Of a stretch of DNA of 64,000 nt, positions 19,070 to 29,453 are shown piece by piece. Each line of letters starts with the position of its first letter. Position 1 is the stretch's first letter. The notes under the pieces were generated by a model, which searched no databases, was not told where the DNA came from, and worked only from the letters and a program-made list of their open reading frames with translations. The translations under genes were made by a program, and so were the position numbers. The stretch comes from CAWCTB01 sp963798275 (GTDB taxonomy: Bacteria; Acidobacteriota; Terriglobia; Terriglobales; Acidobacteriaceae): positions 154,370 through 218,369 of the forward strand of contig CAWCTB010000038.1 in NCBI GenBank assembly GCA_963798275.1, written 5' to 3'.

Positions 19070-21803
19070 ATGGCCTTTCCTAAACGCACCGAGCTGCGCC
19101 CAGTTGTTATCGCCCGGCTGTGCTTTCTGCTGACGCTCCTGTGCGCGGCGGCTTGCGCGCAGGTTCCGTCGCCCTGGGTTGATACCAAACCGCTTCCCAT
19201 CGACACCGGCTCCACGGGGCTGAAGGAGATGCTGCGGCGCCTGCACACCACAGCGCGCCTGATGCACACCGTCGCCCATCCCGACGACGAAGACGGCGGC
19301 ATGCTGACCCTGGAATCGCGCGGCCATGGTGTCAGCGTGTTGCAACTCACCCTCAATCGCGGTGAAGGCGGTCAAAACAAGGTCGGCAGTAATCTGCTCG
19401 ATGAGCTGGGCATCATCCGCACCCTCGAACTGCTGGCCGCCGACCGGTACTACGGAGTCGATCAGCGTTTCACGCGGGTCGCCGATTTTGGGTTCTCCAA
19501 GACTCCCGAGGAGACGTTCCAGAAGTGGGGCGGCCATGACATCGCACTGGGCGACATGGTGCGGGTGATTCGCACCTTCCGCCCCGATGTCATCTGCACT
19601 CGCTTTCAAGGCAACCCCCGCGATGGCCACGGCCACCATCAGGCCTCAGGAATCCTGACGCGCGAGGCCTTCCGCGCCGCCGCCGATCCGGCGCGCTTTC
19701 CGGAGCAGATTCGCGAAGGCCTGCAGCCCTGGCAGGCCAAGAAGCTTTACATGGACAACGTCCGGGCCAACGAAGACTGGACCGTCCAGCTGGACACTTC
19801 GCAATCTGATCCGCTGCTCGGCGAAACCTACGTGCAGTTCGCCTGGAAAGGACTGAAGCACCAGCTCTCGCAGGGCGCCGGATCGTGGACGCTGCCGGAG
19901 GGACGTCGCACCAGCTACTACAAGCTGATCGACTCGGCCATGCCGAAGCCGCTGGCCGCCGAGGCTCACGAAAACGACTTCTTCGATGGAATCGACACAT
20001 CGCTGCCTGGCCTGGCGTCACGCCTTGGCGCCGATGAAGCGAAGGTCCCGTGGCTGCGTCCGCAGCTCGAGGCGATCGCGAAGACGGTGGAGGAAGCCAC
20101 GACGGCAGTGAGTAAGAACGACGCAGGCAGCAGGCAAGCCACTGCTGCTCGGCTTGAGTCTCACGCGCGCCCTGATCGCCAAAGTTGAGAGCTCCGGATT
20201 GTCCGCGGTTGAAAAGGCCGACCTGCTCGCCGATCTGCACACCAAGGAGGAGCAGTTCGAACAGGCTGCGAATCTCGCCCTGGGTCTCGAACTGGGCGTT
20301 GGGCCGGGCACTCCGGACGGACGCCCCATGGCCGAGACCTTCTCGACCGGCGATGGCGACGTGCTGGCAGCGGTCATCACCGCAGGCAAGTCCTTCCTGT
20401 TGATGGCGAAGTTGCATAACGGCGGCTCGGTTCCTGTGGACCTGAAGCAGTTCACGCTCGATGTTCCGCAAGGCTGGAAGTCCGAACTGTTCATGGACAA
20501 CGTGCCGAAGCGACTGGCTCCCGGCGACGGATGCGCCCTGACCTTTCGGGTCACACCGCCCCTGGATGCGCAGCCCACCAAGGCTTACTTCCATCGCAAC
20601 AATCCGGAAACCGACGCGATCTATCACATTGATGATCCGAACTACGTAACGCTGGCGTTGCCTCCGCCGCCGGTTGCAGCCCGCGTGGTGTATAGCGTCA
20701 ATGGCGAAGAAGGCGTGATTCGCGCGTTCGCGCGTACTCCCATGCACGACACCAAAGGCGAGGTCTGGTCGATGCCCATGTCCGTCGTGCCGCCGTTCTC
20801 GGTTGAGGCCTCGCCGAGCACGCAGATCATTCCGGCCGGAGCCGATCCCTCGGCGGAGTTGAGTGTGGTGATTCGTTCGACCGAGGATCGCGCAACCGGA
20901 ACGGTGCGTCCCGAAATTCCTTCGGGATGGAAAGTGGAGCCGCAGTCGGCGACGATCGAGTTCGGCAAGCCGGGCGAGCACGCCTCCGAATTCAAAGTGC
21001 TGCCCGACGGCGCGAAAGAGGCGCGATACAGCGTGCGCGCGCTGCTCGACGCGGGCGGACGCGACTACAGCGAGGGCTACAGCCTGGTCGCGCGGCCTGA
21101 CATTGGCGGCTTCTTCTACTACCAACCGGCGCTGCAACGGGCCAGCGTCGTCGAAGTCAAGGTCCCGCCCGATCTCAAGGTCGGCTACATCATGGGAGCG
21201 GGCGACGACATTCCGGCCGTGCTGCGGCAGGTCGGCCTCGACGTCACTCTCCTGACTGCTGACGACCTCGCGCACGGCAATCTCAGTCGCTTCGGCACCA
21301 TCGTCCTGGGCATTCGCGCCTACGACACGCGCGAGGACGTGAAGAAAAACAATCAGCGGCTGCTCGATTACGTTCGCGAAGGCGGAACGCTGGTGGTGCA
21401 GTACAACACTTCGCCGGGAGATTTCAACGCCGGGAAATACACCCCGTATGCGATGCAGCTCAGCCGCGATCGTGTCACTGTCGAGGAAACCCCGGTCACA
21501 ATTCTCGATCCGCAGAATTCTGTCTTCCACTATCCCAACCAGATTACGCCGCACGATTTCGATGGCTGGGTGCAGGAGCGTGGCTTGTACTTCATGGACC
21601 AGTGGGACTCCCACGTTACGCCCCTGCTGGCATCGAACGATCCGGGCCAGGAGCCGCAGAAGGGCGGCTTGTTGCTGGCGCAATACGGCAAGGGCCACTA
21701 CCTCTACACCGGATACGCGTTCTTCCGGCAATTACCGTTCGGCGTGCCAGGCGCCATTCGCCTCTACGTGAACCTGCTGAGCGTGGGACATGAGCCAAAG
21801 TAG
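19070..21803 (+). CDS. Secreted PIG-L family hydrolase with NEW3-like and ThuA-like domains (one frame break)
   Basis: A signal peptide (LCFLLTLLCAAACAQ) precedes a PIG-L/LmbE deacetylase-like domain with the zinc motif AHPDDED and GHGHHQASG (residues about 60-290). After about residue 400 come beta-rich NEW3-like segments (AKLHNGGSVPVDLKQFTLDV; EIPSGWKVEPQSATIE), then a C-terminal class-I-amidotransferase-like domain (SRFGTIVLGIRAYDTREDVK, QYGKGHYLYTGYAFFRQLP). The two ORFs join if one C is removed near 20136 (KPLLLGLSLTRALIA). About 910 residues. It probably removes acyl groups from a sugar or glycoconjugate outside the cytoplasm. The stop overlaps the permease start by 14 bp. Confidence 0.85.
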
Positions 21804-23322
21804 TCCGGCGGAACAGCCGGAGTTGATCCGCGGTGTCGGACTGGCGAGCGCGACCACGCTGAACATGATTGACATGATCGGGGTGGGCCCGTTCATCACG
21901 ATCCCGCTGATCGTGAGCGCCGCCGGCGGCCCGCAGGCCATGCTCGGCTGGATTGTCGGCGCCATTCTGGCCCTGTGCGACGGACTGGTTTGGGCGGAGT
22001 TGGGTGCGGCCATGCCCAGCGCGGGCGGATCGTATCGCTACCTGAAGGAAATCTACGGACCCAAGACGCTCGGACGGCTGCTGTCATTTCTCTTCATCTG
22101 GCAGCTGTCGTTCAGCGCTCCTCTTTCGGTTGCCTCGGGCTGCATCGGTCTGGCGCATTATGCGGGATATCTCTGGCCTGGTCTGGAAAAGATACTCGCA
22201 GCGAACACGCTGCACGTCGCGTTGCCTGTGGTCGGCATGCTGGAGGCGCGGGTGGTGGTCATGCCGGCAACGTTCGTCGCCATCGGCACCTGCGCCTGCG
22301 TTGTGTTCCTGCTCTATCGGCGGATCACCGCCATCGGCAAGCTGGCGGAGTTGCTATGGGTCGTGGTGATCGGGTCCGTTCTTTGGGTAATTGTGGCAGG
22401 ACTGACGCACTTCAACCCGGCACTCGCCTTTGATTTTCCTGCGGGAGCGTTTCATCTCTCGCACCAGTTCTTCATCGGACTCGGCGCGGCCATGCTCATT
22501 GCGACTTACGACTATTGGGGCTACTACAACGTGTGTTTCATCGGCGGGGAAGTGAAGGATCCCGGCCGCACCATCCCGCGTGCTCTCATCCTCTCGATCG
22601 TTGCGGTGGCAGCCCTCTACATCGTCATGAATATCAGCGTGCTGGGCGTGGTTCCGTGGCGCGAGATGACCCAGTTCTCCAACGATCAGAACAACTACAT
22701 CATCTCCGTCTTCATGCAGCGCATTTACGGCAACTGGGCCGGACGAGTTGCTGCGGGTCTGATTATGTGGACAGCCTTCGCGTCGGTGTTCTCGCTGCTG
22801 CTGGGCTACTCGCGCGTGCCCTATGCTGCGGCGCTTGACGGTAATTACTTTCGCGCGTTTGCGCGGGTCCATCCCCAGCACCGTTTTCCCACGGTATCGC
22901 TGCTCGCCCTGGGTGGAGTGGCGATGCTGTTCTGTTTCCTGCGCCTTGCCGATGTGATCGCCGCGCTGGTGGTCATCCGCATCTTGTTGCAGTTCATTGT
23001 GCAGGCCGTAGGAGTGATGGTGTTGCGCGTGCGGCGTCCGGACCTGCCGCGGCCCTTTCGCATGTGGCTGTATCCCGTGCCGGCGCTGCTGGCCATTGCC
23101 GGATTCACGTTCATCCTGGTGGAGCGAAGAAATTTCCTGCGCGAAATCCGCTACGCCGTGGTGCTTCTCGTGATCGGTTTGCTTATCTACTTCGTGCGCT
23201 CGTGGCGGCGGAGAGAATGGCCATTCTCTCCGGCAGCCTGCAATGGGGGCGGCAGGATGACCGTCATTCAGCGCAGCGCGCTTGGTCACGAATTGGCAGC
23301 GGCTCAGAACGCCCGCAGATGA
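21790..23322 (+). CDS. APC-superfamily amino acid permease
   Basis: Polytopic transporter of about 490-510 residues. LASATTLNMIDMIGVGPFIT is the family's first helix, ALCDGLVWAELGAAMPSAGG SYRYLKEIYG the conserved cytoplasmic loop, and ISVLGVVPWREM a later one. About 12 hydrophobic segments are visible. The last 40 residues (after YFVRSWRRRE) are unlike a transporter tail, and the true stop may be earlier because of a base error. It overlaps the PIG-L gene by 14 bp, suggesting coupled expression and perhaps uptake of a released amino compound; the substrate is unknown. Confidence 0.88.
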   Translation: MSQSSPAEQPELIRGVGLASATTLNMIDMIGVGPFITIPLIVSAAGGPQAMLGWIVGAILALCDGLVWAELGAAMPSAGGSYRYLKEIYGPKTLGRLLSFLFIWQLSFSAPLSVASGCIGLAHYAGYLWPGLEKILAANTLHVALPVVGMLEARVVVMPATFVAIGTCACVVFLLYRRITAIGKLAELLWVVVIGSVLWVIVAGLTHFNPALAFDFPAGAFHLSHQFFIGLGAAMLIATYDYWGYYNVCFIGGEVKDPGRTIPRALILSIVAVAALYIVMNISVLGVVPWREMTQFSNDQNNYIISVFMQRIYGNWAGRVAAGLIMWTAFASVFSLLLGYSRVPYAAALDGNYFRAFARVHPQHRFPTVSLLALGGVAMLFCFLRLADVIAALVVIRILLQFIVQAVGVMVLRVRRPDLPRPFRMWLYPVPALLAIAGFTFILVERRNFLREIRYAVVLLVIGLLIYFVRSWRRREWPFSPAACNGGGRMTVIQRSALGHELAAAQNARR

Positions 23323-23498
23323 ATCCTGGGTAAACAGGCTTACCTTTGTCCGGCGAGGCGGTCTGACCTTCGATGGCCACGAGCGGAGCATGGCAGGACC
23401 CTCTTGCCCACCCCACCGAGGGCAAAATCGGCCCTCTGCGGGGGCCCCGGCTTGCGTCTGCGGTCGCCAATCCGGCGACAGACGAGGGGCCTGAGTCC

Positions 23499-24766
23499 AT
23501 GTCGGAACTGGGCTCGATTCCCGAGCTTGCCCATCGCACCGCCGCGCCACAGCGTGCTTGGGCCGCTGCACGAGCCGCTGTTTCGGACGCTGTGGATCGC
23601 CGCCGTCGTCAGCTACACCGGCACCTGGATGCAGAACGTCGGCGCCGCGTGGCTGATGACCTCGCTCACCATGTCGCCCTTGATGGTGGGACTGGTGCAG
23701 GCGGCCGGCAGTATTGCCGTGTTCCTCGTGGTGCTGCCTGCGGGCGCCATCGCCGACGTGGTGGACCGCCGCAAGCTATTGCTCTTTACCCAGACCTGGA
23801 TGGTTGTCGCCGCGGCAGGACTCGGCGTGCTCACGCTTGCGGGCCGGATTACGCCAACCCTGCTCTTGTTGTTTACGCTTGCTGATGGGTTTCGGCGCGG
23901 TGCTGAACGATCCCGCGTGGCAGGCCATTACGCCGGAGATCGTCTCGCATCGGAACTTTACGGCAGGCATTGCGCTCAATTCCGCGGGATTCAATGTCGC
24001 CCGCTCGATCGGTCCTGCGCTGGGCGGATTGGTCATTGCCGCGACCAGTTCCGGCATCGCGTTTCTGCTGAACGCCCTCTCGTTCTTTGGCGTCATTTAT
24101 TTCCTGTATCAATGGAAGCGCAGGCCGGGACGGATCTCCCTGCGCGCCGATCACATGTTCAACGCGATGTTTGCCGGTTTCCGCCACATGCGGCGTTCCT
24201 CCGCGGTGAAGGCGGTGCTGGTCCGCAGTGCGGTCTTCAGCATTTCAGCCAGCGCGTTGCCGGCCTTGTTGCCGCTGCTGGCGCATCCCTTTGGCTCGCA
24301 AGGCTACGGCTTGCTGCTCGGCTTCTTCGGATCGGGCGCACTGCTGGGCGCTACGTTGATTCCGTTCTTCCGCCGCCTGGTTTCGGCGGATATGCTGGTC
24401 GCCATCTCGACCGCGGTTTTCGCCGTTTGCACGTTCGCGGGAGGGCGCTGGCAGGCTTTCGCGATACTGTCGCTGACCATGTTCGTCGCCGGCGTTGCCT
24501 GGATCCAGATTCTCGCCAGCTTGAACGTCTCGGCGCAAACCATGTGTCCGGGACACATGCGCGCCCGCGCCATCTCGATGTATCTGCTGGTCCTGCAGGG
24601 TGGGCTGGCCGGCGGCGCCGCGTTGTGGGGAGAGGTCGCCGAGCGGTTCGGGATGGCCCGCTCGCTGTCCTACGCGGCGCTGGGCTTGGTGGTCGGCATT
24701 CTGGCGACCTTGTGGTTTCGCCTGCATCCCGGACAAATCCAGCCCACTGCCGTCGGAATGGACTAA
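23499..24766 (+). CDS. MFS transporter, MFS_3/EntS-like exporter (two frame breaks)
   Basis: About 422 residues. MSELGSIPELAHRTAAP starts in one frame, LFRTLWIAAVVSYTGTWMQN VGAAW follows in the next, and LMGFGAVLNDPAWQAITPEI in the third. Each break (about 23545 and 23884) is cured by dropping one base. The segments MQNVGAAWLM, ADVVDRRKLLLF (loop 2-3) and DPAWQAITPEIV are typical of the MFS_3 branch that includes the enterobactin exporter. A C-terminal monooxygenase domain found in some relatives is absent. Substrate unknown. Confidence 0.85.
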
Positions 24767-24784
24767 AATGCTCGAACGCCGTCC

Positions 24785-24849
24785 TTGGGTAGAGCTGGCC
24801 TTCAGGCCAGCGTACGCTGCTGTAAAACTAAGGGGCTCTTAGCCTGGAC
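24785..24849. repeat. REP-type double-hairpin unit
   Basis: The first hairpin is GCTGGCC-TTCA-GGCCAGC at 24794-24811. About 23 nt on is a degenerate second stem GGGGCTCTTAGCC. The layout matches the units before ybaB (28976) and recR (29386). It lies between the MFS gene and the secreted DinB-like gene. Confidence 0.75.
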
Positions 24850-24891
24850 AAATATGAAGATCAGAACACATTCTCACCGGAGGCAGTTTTC

Positions 24892-25487
24892 ATGAACAAG
24901 CAAGTTGCAATGGCAATTCTCATGCTTGCGATCGGCGCCGGAGGAACCACGGTCGCCAATGCGCAGGGCGCTATGCAAGCCAAACCCGACCAGAAGCCGA
25001 CGTTCGCCATGGTCTTCGACCGCAATCTCAGCAACGTCGAGAAAGAAGTAGTTTCCGCTGCTGACGCCATGCCGGAGGACAAGTTCAACTTCGCTCCGAC
25101 CCAGGGCGAATTCAAAGGCGTGCGCACCTTCGCGCCACAGGTCAAGCACATTGCTGTCGTCAACTACATGCTGGGCGCAGGCATTCTTGGCGAGAAGACC
25201 GCCGGTTGATTTGAAGAGGTGAAAACGGTCCCGACAACATCACCTCGAAGGCGGACGTCGTGAAGTTCCTTAAGGACTCATTCGCCTACGCTCACAAGGC
25301 GGCCAACAGCGTCACCGAGGCCAATGTGCTGGAAATGGTGCAAGCCCCGTTCGGGCCCAACAAGGTCACGCGGCTTAGCCTTACCATCATCATGCTTTCC
25401 CATCCCTTCGACCACTACGGCCAGATGGTCGAATACCTGCGCATGAACGGCATCATCCCGCCGGCCAGCCGGGGCGGTGGTATGTAG
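24892..25487 (+). CDS. Secreted DinB-like protein (two frame breaks)
   Basis: A signal peptide (MAILMLAIGAGGTTVANAQ) is followed by a four-helix DinB/DUF664-like domain: VFDRNLSNVEKEVVSAADAM PEDKFNF, VKHIAVVNYMLGA and LTIIMLSHPFDHYGQMVEYL RMNGIIPP. The ORF breaks at 25209, but removing one base near 25200 and one T near 25224 gives TPVDLKRENGPDNITSKADV and continuity to 25487, about 198 residues. SD GGAGG precedes the ATG. DinB-like proteins are often metal-dependent thiol-related enzymes; the exported acidobacterial ones have no known reaction. Confidence 0.85.
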
Positions 25488-25506
25488 TCCTCGCCTCAGG
25501 CATCAG

Positions 25507-25534
25507 AAAAGGCGCGAGCAATCGCGCCTTTTTT
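25507..25534. terminator. Bidirectional rho-independent terminator
   Basis: A stem of A4-GGCGCGA and TCGCGCC-T4 closes a 4-nt GCAA loop. It has an A-tract on one side and T-tract on the other, so it can stop transcription from both convergent DinB-family genes. Confidence 0.9.
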
Positions 25535-25543
25535 ACTGGCGAA

Positions 25544-26020
25544 TCAGTGCGCGCTGCTGGCCTGCAGCACAAAGTCATCCACCTTGACGCCCATGTGGCG
25601 CAGGTGCTGCAGCATGTGATCAATGTAATCGTCGAAGACGAACTGCAGCGTCAGGGGCTTGGAGTCTGCGATGGTGCAGGTGCGCGACCAGGCCGAATCG
25701 GGCACGGCCTCGGCGGCGGCCAGAAGCTGGCGGTTCAGCGCCGCCCAGCGCTCGATCAGCGAATGCCAGTCGCGGTCGTGATAACGATGCAGCGCCACCC
25801 AGGCGTCGCCATCGTAGCCCGGCATGGCAGGCTTGTCCTCCAGTTGCGTGCGTACGATCCGCTGATGATTGTTGGCCGCCGAATCCAGCAGATGACCCAA
25901 CTCTTCTTTCGCCGACCAGGCGTCCGGCGCGGGCTTGTGCTCAACTTTGTCAGACGGCAGGGCCTGCAGGCGCGCCGGGAGACGGTCGATCAGCTCTTGC
26001 ATGACCATCAAGCTTTGCAT
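25544..26020 (-). CDS. DinB family protein
   Basis: A cytoplasmic four-helix-bundle protein of 158 residues from the ATG at 26020. ALPSDKVEHKPAPDAWSAKE ELGHLLDSAANNHQRI contains the conserved helix-2 His, and FVFDDYIDHMLQHLRHMGVK the C-terminal HxxxH-like metal residues. The long upstream ORF extension to 26200 runs into non-coding sequence. Probably a metal-dependent hydrolase- or transferase-like enzyme of unknown substrate. It faces the exported DinB gene across a shared terminator. Confidence 0.86.
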   Translation of the reverse strand: MQSLMVMQELIDRLPARLQALPSDKVEHKPAPDAWSAKEELGHLLDSAANNHQRIVRTQLEDKPAMPGYDGDAWVALHRYHDRDWHSLIERWAALNRQLLAAAEAVPDSAWSRTCTIADSKPLTLQFVFDDYIDHMLQHLRHMGVKVDDFVLQASSAH

Positions 26021-26078
26021 TTTCAGTACTCCAAAATGTCGCCGACGATAGAGTTCTTTCCGCGCCAGTTCCTGCGGT

Positions 26079-26810
26079 TCACCGAGCCCGCGGGTTCTCC
26101 GCGCTGAAGAGCCCGTTGTAAATGACTCCGGCAATGGCAGCGCCCACGATCGGAGCCACCCAGAAGAGCCACAACTGCCCAAGCGCCCAGCCGCCCACAA
26201 AGATCGCCGGCCCCGTGCTGCGAGCCGGATTCACCGACGTGTTCGTGACCGGAATCGAAATGAGGTGAATCAGGGTGAGACACAGTCCAATCGCGATGGG
26301 AGCAAAGCCTTTGGGCGCGCGCTCGTCGGTAGAGCCCAGGATGACCAACAGGAAGAACATGGTGAGCACGACTTCTGCAACTATGCAGGCCAGCAGCGAA
26401 TACCCACCGGGGGAGTGAGCCCCGTAACCATTGGAAGCAAATCCAGCCTCCAGGCTGAATCCCTCCTTCCCGCTGGCGATCACATAAAGCACGCTAGACG
26501 CCACGATTCCGCCCGCGACTTGAGCAATGATGTAGTGCGGCAGTTCTGATGCGGGAAACCGCTTTCCTACGACTAATCCAATGGAAACCGCGGGATTGAT
26601 GTGACAGCCCGAAATAGGGCCAATCGTGAAAGCCATGGTGAGCAGGGTGAGACCGAAGGCGAAGGCGACTCCTAGAAAGCCAATGCCCAGGTGCCCGGCT
26701 CCGGGTTCGCCGGTGGGAAAGGCTGCGGCTAGCACGGCGCTCCCGCATCCCCCAAATACTAGCCAAAAGGTCCCAAAGAATTCTGCAGCGGCACGTTTCG
26801 TTAGCGACAT
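26079..26810 (-). CDS. aqpZ: Aquaporin Z-like water channel (MIP family)
   Basis: 243 residues with six membrane helices and two NPA boxes: GPISGCHINPAVSIGL and ITNTSVNPARSTGPA-type sequence (PVTNTSVNPARSTGPA). The start at 26810 is preceded by GGAGG with 5-nt spacing, better than the in-frame ATG at 26822. The constriction-region residues look like a water-selective AqpZ (Arg after the second NPA). AqpZ exchanges water across the inner membrane. It stands alone. Confidence 0.93.
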   Translation of the reverse strand: MSLTKRAAAEFFGTFWLVFGGCGSAVLAAAFPTGEPGAGHLGIGFLGVAFAFGLTLLTMAFTIGPISGCHINPAVSIGLVVGKRFPASELPHYIIAQVAGGIVASSVLYVIASGKEGFSLEAGFASNGYGAHSPGGYSLLACIVAEVVLTMFFLLVILGSTDERAPKGFAPIAIGLCLTLIHLISIPVTNTSVNPARSTGPAIFVGGWALGQLWLFWVAPIVGAAIAGVIYNGLFSAENPRAR

Positions 26811-27111
26811 ACTAGCCTCCAATCAACAGCCGGAATTTTGATTTTCCAATTGCCTCAGAGAAACCTTGCCAGACTCCGCGTCTCCGGGGCAGTTCTGCAT
26901 ATTATGCTCTGGCGGTCATCCTTTGGAAGGGCGAATGAACAATTTTTGTTAGAAAATGATGGAAGCATGTTCCTCGCGGTCTGAGTCCTCTCAAGCAAGT
27001 ACAAGGGCGGCTCTTGCCGGGCGCAATCGTCGCCCGCAACGATAAAAGATGAAGCGCCGAGGCGCAGGACGTAACCGTCCGCTCTACCCGGTATAATCGA
27101 ATTTTCCTTCC
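26811..27111. other. Intergenic region upstream of dnaX and aqpZ
   Basis: About 300 bp between divergent aqpZ and dnaX, so promoters of both should lie here. I see a GGCGGCTCTTGCCGGGCGC-rich patch near 27006-27030 and a CGAGGCGCAGGACG segment near 27057, similar in style to REP fragments. I looked for an SRP RNA, often near dnaX, and did not find its conserved loop. Nothing else is supported. Confidence 0.5.
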
Positions 27112-28978
27112 ATGAGTTACCAGGTTCTCGCGCGCAAATACCGGCCACAAAAATTCTCCGACGTCATCGGTCAGGAGCACGTCACTCGCACCCTGAAGAA
27201 TGCCATCGAGCAGGGCCGAATTGCGCACGGCTACATCTTCAGCGGGCATCGCGGCATCGGCAAGACCACCATCGCACGTATCCTGGCGATGGCGCTGAAT
27301 TGCCAGTCGCAGGACCATCCAGTGCCCGAACCCTGCGGCGTGTGCGACTCCTGCCGCGAGATTCGTGCCGGCAATGCAGTGGACGTGATCGAGATTGACG
27401 CCGCCACCAATCGCGGCATCGACGAAATCCGCGAGCTGCGCGAGGCGGCACGTTACCGTCCGGCGCGCGACCGTTTCAAAATCTACATTCTCGACGAGGC
27501 GCACCAGATCACCGACGCCGCCTTCAACGCTCTGCTCAAGACGCTGGAAGAGCCGCCGGGGCACATCGTCTTCATGATGGCGACCACGCAGCCCGAGGAC
27601 ATTCCGCAGACCATTCGCTCGCGCTGCCAGAACTTCAGCTTTCATGCCGTGCGCTTCGATGACATCGTGCAGCAACTTCGCGATATCGCCCGGCAGGAGG
27701 GAATCGAGGCCGCCGACAATGCGCTGGCTATGCTCGCCGAAGCCGGAGACGGCTCCATGCGCGATGCGCTCAGCATCATGGACCAGGCCATCGCCTCCTG
27801 CGGAACCACGCTCAGCACCGAGATCGTTCGCGGACTCGTCGGCTCGGTCCCGTCAGAGGTGCTGGAAGACGTGATGGACGCGGTGGCGCGCAACTCCAGT
27901 GAGGACGTGCTGCGCATGGTGGATCGTCTGCTGGTGGAGGGTCAGAGCGCGCAGCACTTCGCGCGGCAGATGTTGCGCTTCCTGCGCAATGCGATGGTGG
28001 CCAAGGTGGCGGGCAGCGATTCGCCGGTCCTGCAGATTTCGTCCGACGAACGTGCGCGCGTGGCGCGGGTGGCTGAGCGCTTCAGCGAGGAAGACCTGGC
28101 GCGCTTCATGCAGATCATGCTGCGCACCCACAGCGATCTGGGCTACAAGCAGGAGCAGCGCTTCCATCTGGAGCTTGGACTGCTGAAGCTGGTGCACGCC
28201 CAACGCCTGCTGCCGCTGGAAGAGTTGCTGAGTGGCGAGGCAGGGAAGACCAGCGCTCCGGCGTCGCCATCGCGCTCCGGATCGAGTGCTCCACGACCGG
28301 CTCCGGTTGCCGCGCGATCGGGTTCGCCTTCGCGATCGTCGAGCGAGGCCGAACCTTCGACGACCCGCTCTCCCGCTGCCTCGCCCTTCAGCAAGCCATC
28401 GCCGTTTGAGGCTGACCGGACTCGGAAGATCGGGCCGAAAGCTGAGACGCCTAGCTTGGACGGCGCCGATTCCACTTCACCGGGCTGCGGCGACTTCTTC
28501 TGCCGCGATGCAGGCGGGATCGGCAACGGCTCTTGCGCTCGACACCCCGGCCGATCCGCAGCCAGCGAATGGCGAGATTTCGGCCGAACTCGTGCGCAAC
28601 GCCGTGCTGGCAGCGCTGGAAGATGCGGGACACGAGATGCTGGCGCACAATCTGGAAGAGGGCGAGTGGTCGCTGAACGGTTGGGAAGTGTCGGTAAAGG
28701 TCGCTATTTCACAGGTGCTGATTGACGTTGCGCTGGGACCGGAGCCGAAGCGCGTCATTCAAACTGCGCTGAACCAGGCCGCGGGCAAGCCGCTGAAGTT
28801 CAAGCTGGTGAGTGGCGGAAGTTCGGTGGCCGCGAAATCGGCAGCGCCGCGTCCCGCAAACGGCGTGGGCGCCCGCAGCCGAGCTCAGTCCGATCCCGTG
28901 GTGCAGCGCATGCAGGAAAAATTCGGCGCCGAGATTCGCACCGTGATCGACCAGAAGGACCGCAGGCTGAGGTGGTAG
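27112..28978 (+). CDS. dnaX: DNA polymerase III subunit gamma/tau DnaX (one frame break)
   Basis: Clamp-loader ATPase. SYQVLARKYRPQKFSDVIGQ start, Walker A GHRGIGKTT, zinc Cys4 CGVCDSC with the preceding NCQS, ILDEAHQITDAAFNALLKTL EEPP (DExx and sensor region), then clamp-loader domain III to about residue 380. A Pro/Ser-rich linker follows, then a C-terminal tau-type domain (AELVRNAVLAALEDAGHEML to VQRMQEKFGAEIRTVID). The frame shifts between about 28450 and 28500, with a net change equal to one extra base. No A6G-type slippery site is there, so this is a sequence error, not programmed frameshifting. About 621 residues. First gene of dnaX-ybaB-recR. Confidence 0.93.
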
Positions 28979-29040
28979 AGCGGGCCTTTAGGCCCGCGTC
29001 ACGCTGACTGATTTGGAGAGGGCTTTAGCCCTTGAGGTAA
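28976..29040. repeat. REP-type double-hairpin unit supplying the ybaB ribosome-binding site
   Basis: Hairpin GCGGGCC-TTTA-GGCCCGC (28980-28997), spacer, then AGGGCTTTAGCCCT (29019-29032), followed by TGAGGTAA. The GAGG (29034-29037) sits 6 nt before the ybaB ATG. It begins at the dnaX stop codon. Confidence 0.82.
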
Positions 29041-29043
29041 GAG

Positions 29044-29349
29044 ATGGGTGGATTCAATTTGCAGGAAATGCTGGCGCAGGCGCGTCAGCAGGCGGAAAAG
29101 CTGCAGGAGAAGATGCAGCAGATCACCATCGAAGCCTCCTCGGGCGGCGGCAGCGTCACCGTGCGCATGAGCGGCCAGAAGCAACTGCTCAGCGTGACCA
29201 TCGAGCCCGAGGTGGTCAAGTCCGGCGACATCGAGATGCTCCAGGACCTGGTGATCGCTGCGGTCAACGAGGCCTCGCGCAAAGTGGACGAGGCGCTGAA
29301 GTCCAGCCTGGGTGGGATGCTCGGCGGCATGGGCCTGCCGGGCATGTGA
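29044..29349 (+). CDS. Nucleoid-associated protein, YbaB/EbfC family
   Basis: 101 residues: MGGFNLQEMLAQARQQAEKL QEKM forms the first helix, TIEASSGGGSVTVRMSGQKQ the beta part, and LQDLVIAAVNEASRKVDEAL the last helix. The Gly/Met-rich tail (GGMLGGMGLPGM) is typical. It is a homodimer that binds DNA non-specifically. The genomic place between dnaX and recR is conserved across bacteria. Its SD appears to come from the preceding REP unit. Confidence 0.95.
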   Translation: MGGFNLQEMLAQARQQAEKLQEKMQQITIEASSGGGSVTVRMSGQKQLLSVTIEPEVVKSGDIEMLQDLVIAAVNEASRKVDEALKSSLGGMLGGMGLPGM

Positions 29350-29385
29350 GCGGAGAGGAAGCGACCGGATAGAGCGGATGTTCGC

Positions 29386-29450
29386 GTAGAGCGGACCTTC
29401 AGGTCCGCGTCAAAGCGCAACACAAATTTGAGGGGCTTCAGCCCCGAGGT
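29386..29450. repeat. REP-type double-hairpin unit supplying the recR ribosome-binding site
   Basis: GCGGACC-TTCA-GGTCCGC ending at 29408, spacer, then GGGGCTTCAGCCCC (29432-29445) followed by GAGGT. The GAGG (29445-29448) lies 5 nt before the recR ATG at 29454. Same architecture as the unit at 28976. Confidence 0.82.
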
Positions 29451-29453
29451 CAC

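Noticed and set aside
19590..21731. 713-residue ORF on the minus strand
   Set aside because: It lies entirely opposite the PIG-L gene; its translation is rich in His, Arg and Gly and shows no motif. It is a high-G+C shadow ORF.
26811..27111. SRP RNA (ffs) upstream of dnaX
   Set aside because: This location is common for ffs, but the conserved GGAAG...AGCAGC apical loop is not present on either strand.
28440..28510. Programmed ribosomal frameshift in dnaX
   Set aside because: The gene changes frame here and dnaX is a classic case, but there is no A6G or similar slippery run, and the net shift equals one extra base, as in many unrelated genes of the window.
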